Shown piece by piece: positions 5,978 through 7,819 of a stretch of DNA of 7,819 nt. Each line of letters opens with the position of its first letter. Positions within the stretch are counted from its first letter, which is position 1. Origin of the DNA: Pyrinomonadaceae bacterium (lineage in GTDB: Bacteria > Acidobacteriota > Blastocatellia > Pyrinomonadales > Pyrinomonadaceae); contig JACDAW010000089.1 in NCBI GenBank assembly GCA_013695245.1, forward strand, positions 1 to 7,819, read 5' to 3'. The notes beneath the pieces were generated by a model, which had not been told where the DNA came from, searched no databases, and saw nothing but the letters and a program-made list of their open reading frames with translations. A program made the translations under genes and the position numbers.

Positions 5978-6448
5978 TTAAGTTGCGGGCGCGGGAGTCG
6001 CGGTCGGGCCGGCGGCGCTACCCTTCTTCTTGTCAGCCACCAACCCGATACGCTCAATGCCCGATTTACGAACCGCGTTAATCACACTGACGATTGATTC
6101 GTAGCGGGCGTTAGAATCGCCTTTAATATAGACAACTCGCTCCTCTTCCTTCGTCTTATCTTTCATTATCTCGGTGAGCGTAGTTTCAAGCTCTTCTGTT
6201 TTGTACGCCTTCTTGCCGATGTAGTACTCGTTATCCTTCGTCACCGCGATCACCACTGACCCGTCTTTAACAATGCGCGGGTCTTCTTCCGGATTGCGCA
6301 GTTCCTTCGGAAGCGTGACGCTCACGCCGTGCTGCAAAAGCGGCGTGATCACCATGAAGATGATGAGTAGCACGAGCATGATGTCCACCATCGGCGTAAC
6401 GTTGATCTCGGAATTAATATCACCCGATCCGCCTGCTGCCATTCCCAT
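5978..6448 (-). CDS. exbD: ExbD/TolR family biopolymer transport protein (first copy)
   Basis: A 156-residue ExbD/TolR protein with one membrane helix (about 17-36). INVTPMVDIMLVLLIIF contains the proton-conducting Asp at residue 22. The periplasmic domain follows: GVSVTLPKE at 41-49, a VVIAVTKDNEYYIGKKAY strand pair, VVYIKGDSNARYESIVSVI and GIERIGLVADKKK. This is the usual length and pattern for the family. The tail is low-complexity Ala/Pro/Thr (GPTATPAPAT). GAGGAG (6457-6462) lies 8 bases before the ATG. It stands 138 bases after exbB, with a strong hairpin in the gap. It is expected to couple proton flow to TonB together with ExbB, in the inner membrane. Confidence 0.95.
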   Translation of the reverse strand: MGMAAGGSGDINSEINVTPMVDIMLVLLIIFMVITPLLQHGVSVTLPKELRNPEEDPRIVKDGSVVIAVTKDNEYYIGKKAYKTEELETTLTEIMKDKTKEEERVVYIKGDSNARYESIVSVINAVRKSGIERIGLVADKKKGSAAGPTATPAPAT

Positions 6449-6478
6449 AACTTTAACTCCTCAAAAACTTAACAAGCC

Positions 6479-6515
6479 GGAGAGCGTGTCCCATCAGACG
6501 AGCCACACGCTCCCC
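6479..6515. other. Intercistronic hairpin between exbB and exbD
   Basis: Eleven-base arms (6479-6489 and 6505-6515) around AGCGTGT/ACACGCT pair at 10 of 11 positions with a 15-base loop. On the minus-strand transcript the stem is followed within about 10 bases by TTGTTAAGTTTTTG, so it could act as a partial terminator, or as a stabiliser or processing site for exbB mRNA. No open frame occupies this gap. Confidence 0.6.
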
Positions 6516-6586
6516 GCTTTTATCACAAACCCGCTCGGACGACGCGAACCGTCATCGAGTTGCTTCTTCTTGGTTCGACGCGCCGC

Positions 6587-7369
6587 TTAAGGCTTTAACT
6601 GTCGCGTGCGATTCTTCAAGAAGTAGTCAATGAGTTCGGAAGCCGAGTTGTCCATTTCGACGACGAACCCGTCAACCTTGCTCGTAAAGTAGTTGAAGAG
6701 CCACACGGCGGGAACGGCCACGAGCAGTCCGAGCGCCGTCGTGTAGAGAGCTTCGGCGATACCGCCCGCGACCGCGCCGATGCCTGCGCCCTCAGCCGCC
6801 TTCATGCCCTGAAACGCGCTGATGATGCCAAACACCGTGCCGAAGAGTCCGACGAACGGAGCGGTCGAGCCGATGGTCGCAAGACCTGACAGCCCGCGCC
6901 GGAATTCGTTCGTCTTGATCGTGATGGCGCGTTGCAGAGCGCGCTTCGAGGCTTCGATCTCGTCGCCCGAAATATCTGCCGATTGCTCGTGCGCGCGAAA
7001 CTCTTGCAGTCCGGCGTTGACGACCATCGCAAGGTGCGACTTCTTGTGTTTGTCGCTGATGTTGATCGCCTCTTCGATGCGGTCGTTCTTCAGAGCTTGC
7101 GCGACGCGCGGGGCGAACTCGCGCGATTGCGCTTTCGCGCCGCGATACGTCAGGTAACGCTCGACCATAATCGCAATCGAATACATTGACATGATCAAAA
7201 GAATGATGATCACGGCGATGGCGATGGGGCCTAAGTTCCTGAGCATGTGGGTATAGCTAAACGCTTCGTTGAGGTTTGTTTCACCCGTATTTCCGGCTCC
7301 AGCTTCCTGCAAGAGAAAGAAAAGGAAACCAAAAGTTTTCGTTCCGAGTAGGCTTGTTAGTAACATCAT
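6587..7369 (-). CDS. exbB: ExbB/TolQ/MotA family proton channel protein
   Basis: A 260-residue ExbB/TolQ-type protein of the inner-membrane motor that uses the proton gradient to energise TonB. It has a short hydrophobic N-terminal stretch (about 12-21), then the first conserved membrane helix (about 48-69, GPIAIAVIIILLIMSMY). A cytoplasmic helical loop rich in charged residues covers 75-155. The second and third helices span about 162-187 and 206-228 and carry the family core, GLATIGSTAPFVGLFGTVFG and ALYTTALGLLVAVPAV. The C-terminus is basic (KNRTRQLKP). GGAGG (7379-7383) lies 9 bases before the ATG at 7369; a GTG directly upstream (7372) is only 6 bases away, so the ATG is preferred. The gene sits between tonB and two exbD copies, all in one direction, which supports ExbB over the flagellar MotA branch. 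Confidence 0.95.
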   Translation of the reverse strand: MMLLTSLLGTKTFGFLFFLLQEAGAGNTGETNLNEAFSYTHMLRNLGPIAIAVIIILLIMSMYSIAIMVERYLTYRGAKAQSREFAPRVAQALKNDRIEEAINISDKHKKSHLAMVVNAGLQEFRAHEQSADISGDEIEASKRALQRAITIKTNEFRRGLSGLATIGSTAPFVGLFGTVFGIISAFQGMKAAEGAGIGAVAGGIAEALYTTALGLLVAVPAVWLFNYFTSKVDGFVVEMDNSASELIDYFLKNRTRQLKP

Positions 7370-7378
7370 CACGTAAAC

Positions 7379-7383
7379 CCTCC
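7379..7383 (-). promoter_or_regulatory. Ribosome binding site for exbB
   Basis: GGAGG on the minus strand is 9 bases from the ATG at 7369 and 6 from a GTG at 7372, favouring the ATG. A TATAGT that could serve as a -10 box (7402-7407) lies upstream but lacks a recognisable -35 box, so exbB may depend mainly on readthrough from tonB. Confidence 0.6.
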
Positions 7384-7429
7384 AAAGGTTTGAATTGCTA
7401 AACTATAGTTAATGCTTTTTGGCTGCGAC

Positions 7430-7453
7430 GAAGAACAAGTCCGATTGTTCTTC
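7430..7453. other. Perfect 9-bp hairpin between tonB and exbB
   Basis: GAAGAACAA (7430-7438) and TTGTTCTTC (7445-7453) pair perfectly around a 6-base loop, about 32 bases after the tonB stop. No T-run follows on the minus strand (the next bases are GTCGCAGCC), so it is not a classical terminator. A role in mRNA stability, or as a weak attenuator between tonB and exbB, is possible. Confidence 0.5.
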
Positions 7454-7485
7454 CAAACGGCGCAACCTCCCCGCGCGCTTGTGGT

Positions 7486-7819
7486 TTACGGGGTAAAGTT
7501 AAACGAAATGGTGCCGGTAACTTTAACTGGCTGACCTGATAGCTGCGTTGGGCTAAAGCGCCATCCGTAAGCTGCCTGTGTCGCCGCTTGACGAAGGAGT
7601 CCGGGGCCGCTGACGGCCGAGGCGGAAATCACTTTTCCTGATTCGTCAACTGTGATCTGCACAACCACTGTGCCGGAAATATTCGCGGCTCGCGCGGCCG
7701 CCGGGTAGGGCGGCGTCACCTTGCTCGTTGCGCTTCCCGTCAACACGCCCTTTGAGATCGGCGCGCGCCTCGGTGGAGGCGTGGGTGCTGGCGGCGGCGG
7801 CGGTGGCGGTGCGGCGGGC
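7486..7819 (-). CDS. tonB: TonB-like energy transducer, C-terminal part (5' end outside window)
   Basis: The frame stays open to the right edge, so the first in-frame GTG (7746) is not the real start: 110 residues are visible and the N-terminus is missing. The visible part opens with a proline run, mostly CCG and CCA codons, then APTPPPRR, the usual rigid linker that spans the periplasm. The TonB C-terminal domain follows (about the last 80 residues): VTPPYPAAARAANISG, GTVVVQITVDESGKVISA, GPGLL, AAYGWRFSP and PVKVTGTISFNF. It is expected to contact outer-membrane receptors and pass on energy from the ExbB/ExbD motor. The stop is 116 bases before the exbB ATG, in the same direction. The membrane anchor cannot be checked here, so another protein with a TonB-type end is not excluded. 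Confidence 0.88.
   Translation of the reverse strand, partial: PAAPPPPPPPAPTPPPRRAPISKGVLTGSATSKVTPPYPAAARAANISGTVVVQITVDESGKVISASAVSGPGLLRQAATQAAYGWRFSPTQLSGQPVKVTGTISFNFTP

Noticed and set aside
5848..6057. Minus-strand frame of 69 codons bridging the two exbD genes
   Set aside because: It overlaps both exbD genes in another frame and has only low-complexity Arg/Pro sequence. The 71-base gap itself holds just the exbD ribosome binding site.
7780..7819. CCG-rich stretch at the right edge as a tandem repeat element
   Set aside because: It is simply the proline-codon run of the TonB linker, in frame with the downstream TonB domain.

Overview
The window looks like chromosomal housekeeping DNA from a diderm (Gram-negative type) bacterium. 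The strongest taxonomic hint is the combination of a tonB-exbB-exbD-exbD-TPR lipoprotein row, a SurA-like lipoprotein and a long bifunctional Rel. I associate this with Acidobacteriota, perhaps Blastocatellia-like, but that is an inference from gene style and not a search result. Base composition and codon use look uniform. I see no insertion sequence, phage gene, CRISPR array, tRNA or rRNA.

Layout. All genes read on the minus strand except rpmB. From right to left (direction of transcription): the C-terminal part of a TonB-like energy transducer (7486-7819, cut by the window edge); exbB (6587-7369); two different exbD genes (5978-6448 and 5388-5906); and a TPR lipoprotein of unknown function (4467-5297). 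Next is a 264-base gap holding a terminator-like hairpin and a 38-base imperfect inverted repeat built of 7-base units. It is followed by the stringent-response enzyme rel (1986-4202) and ridA (1477-1869). On the plus strand, rpmB (1222-1416) converges on ridA across a hairpin that can serve as terminator for both. rpmB diverges from a SurA/parvulin-like lipoprotein (1-1057), which runs off the left edge.

How the genes work together. TonB, ExbB and the two ExbD proteins form a proton-motive-force-driven inner-membrane motor that energises outer-membrane transport. The TPR lipoprotein follows in the same direction and may belong to the same transcript. Rel makes and degrades (p)ppGpp, RidA removes reactive enamine/imine intermediates, L28 is a ribosomal protein, and the SurA-like lipoprotein is an extracytoplasmic folding factor.

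Several starts were set by ribosome binding sites and differ from the longest open frame. ridA is best started at a GTG (1869), the TPR protein at an ATG (5297) and exbB at an ATG (7369). I did not find a clearly new biological system. The items most worth a second look are the heptamer-built inverted repeat upstream of rel, the parvulin-like domain lacking its usual histidines, the hairpin between exbB and exbD, and the Cys-bracketed insert in the TPR lipoprotein.
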